The notes under the pieces are model-generated. The model saw nothing but the letters and a program-made list of their open reading frames with translations. It made no database searches and was not told the DNA's origin. A stretch of DNA of 64,000 nt. Source: an uncultured Maricaulis sp. GTDB lineage: Bacteria; Pseudomonadota; Alphaproteobacteria; Caulobacterales; Maricaulaceae. The position numbers and the translations under genes were made by a program. The stretch spans positions 1 to 64,000 of the forward strand of contig NZ_CAMYLS010000006.1 in assembly GCF_947259345.1 (NCBI RefSeq), read 5' to 3'. Numbering within the stretch: the first letter of the stretch is position 1; each line of letters opens with the position of its first letter. Below are positions 63,631 through 64,000 of the stretch, piece by piece.

Positions 63631-63644
63631 ACTAATTTGTTAGT
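63631..63644 (+). promoter_or_regulatory. Candidate BlaI-type operator
   Basis: ACTAA-TTTG-TTAGT, a perfect 5-bp inverted repeat with 4-nt spacer, in an AT-rich patch 55 bp before the repressor start. BlaI/MecI repressors bind short AT-rich dyads in their own promoters, so autoregulation is likely. Another AACTAA occurs near 63681. Confidence 0.5.
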
Positions 63645-63698
63645 TGATCGCGCTGCGGCCCCGTGGGAGGCATGGCGTATCAACTAAGGAATTCGTAG

Positions 63699-64000
63699 AT
63701 GGCCCGCTCCGCCTCACCGCAACTCACCGAAGCCGAACAGCGCATCATCGCCGTCCTGTGGGATCGCGGTGAGGCCAGTGTGCGCGAAATCACCGATGCG
63801 CTAAGCGCAGACCATGGCCTCGCCTACACCACGGTCCTGACCACTATCCGCATCATGACGGACAAGGGCTATGTCGGTTTTCGCAAGGCGGGCCGGGCGC
63901 ATATCTACACGGCCTTGCTCAGCCGAGACGGCGCCCGCAGCCAGGCGCTGGGCTCTTTGGTCCGGTCGCTCTTCGGCGGTTCGACCCAGAGCCTCGCTCA
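63699..64000 (+). CDS. BlaI/MecI/CopY family transcriptional repressor, 3' end outside window
   Basis: The first 100 codons of a winged-helix repressor. It begins ARSASPQLTEAEQRIIAVLWDRGEASVREI, and the AYTTVLTTIRIMTDKGYVGFRKAGRAHIY segment is the DNA-recognition helix and wing of the BlaI/MecI family. In that family the repressor is usually followed by a BlaR1-type membrane protease that inactivates it; that gene would lie outside the window. AAGGAATT precedes the ATG at 63699. Confidence 0.92.
   Translation, partial: MARSASPQLTEAEQRIIAVLWDRGEASVREITDALSADHGLAYTTVLTTIRIMTDKGYVGFRKAGRAHIYTALLSRDGARSQALGSLVRSLFGGSTQSLA

Noticed and set aside
1-64000. tRNA, rRNA, CRISPR arrays or insertion sequences
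   Set aside because: Read on both strands for cloverleaf-like GGTTCGA-type arms, spaced repeats and transposase ORFs; none was convincing.

Overview
The window is chromosomal DNA from a GC-rich (about 60-65 % by eye) dimorphic, flagellated alphaproteobacterium, most likely of the Caulobacterales/Maricaulales group (Maricaulis-like). The evidence is a CtrA-type box (TTAA-N7-TTAAC) between divergent flagellar operons, cckA directly downstream of flhB, two alphaproteobacterial SOS boxes (GAAC-N7-GAAC) between uvrA and ssb, and a nagZ-scpAB-tatABC-serS-surE-pcm-LytM-yajC-secDF order that I know from Caulobacter relatives. Nearly all of it is coding. I see no rRNA, tRNA, CRISPR array, insertion sequence or phage gene.

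Region 1 (1-18.4 kb) is a flagellar and cell-cycle block. It holds a large TPR protein cut by the window edge, fliO-fliP (minus), flgB-flgC-fliE (plus), then four tandem paralogous DUF885 lipoproteins (minus, 5.6-13.5 kb) that split the flagellar genes, then fliQ-fliR-flhB-cckA (plus). Region 2 (18.5-24.4 kb) has valS, a DUF3137 membrane protein and a divergent pair for tRNA selenouridine (mnmH, selD).

Region 3 (24.4-31 kb) is the accessory part. It has a decayed secreted-protein gene, a secreted protein with three cyanovirin-N-like repeats, and a plus-strand module of a tiny secreted peptide with six cysteines (CX3CX3C-X19-CX3CX3C), a lipoprotein and a MacAB-like exporter (lipoprotein adaptor, separate ATPase and permease). 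This module is bracketed by the 3' end of xthA and an imperfect 67-bp direct copy of it. It is the best candidate here for an undescribed system: a disulfide-stabilised peptide with its own tripartite exporter, possibly carried as an insert at xthA.

Region 4 (31-50.4 kb) is mostly housekeeping: small envelope proteins, an M1-like metalloprotease, nitroreductase, erpA, dgt, a SPOR protein, nagZ, scpAB, tatABC, serS, surE, pcm, a degenerate LytM factor, yajC, secD, secF and a PuuD-like membrane protein. Region 5 (50.6-64 kb) holds a serine hydrolase, sodB, a squalene/phytoene-synthase-like protein, an SDR, trmFO, a periplasmic TonB-C protein, two related multi-pass membrane proteins, the SOS-linked uvrA/ssb pair, a secreted unknown, and the start of a BlaI-type repressor with a candidate operator.
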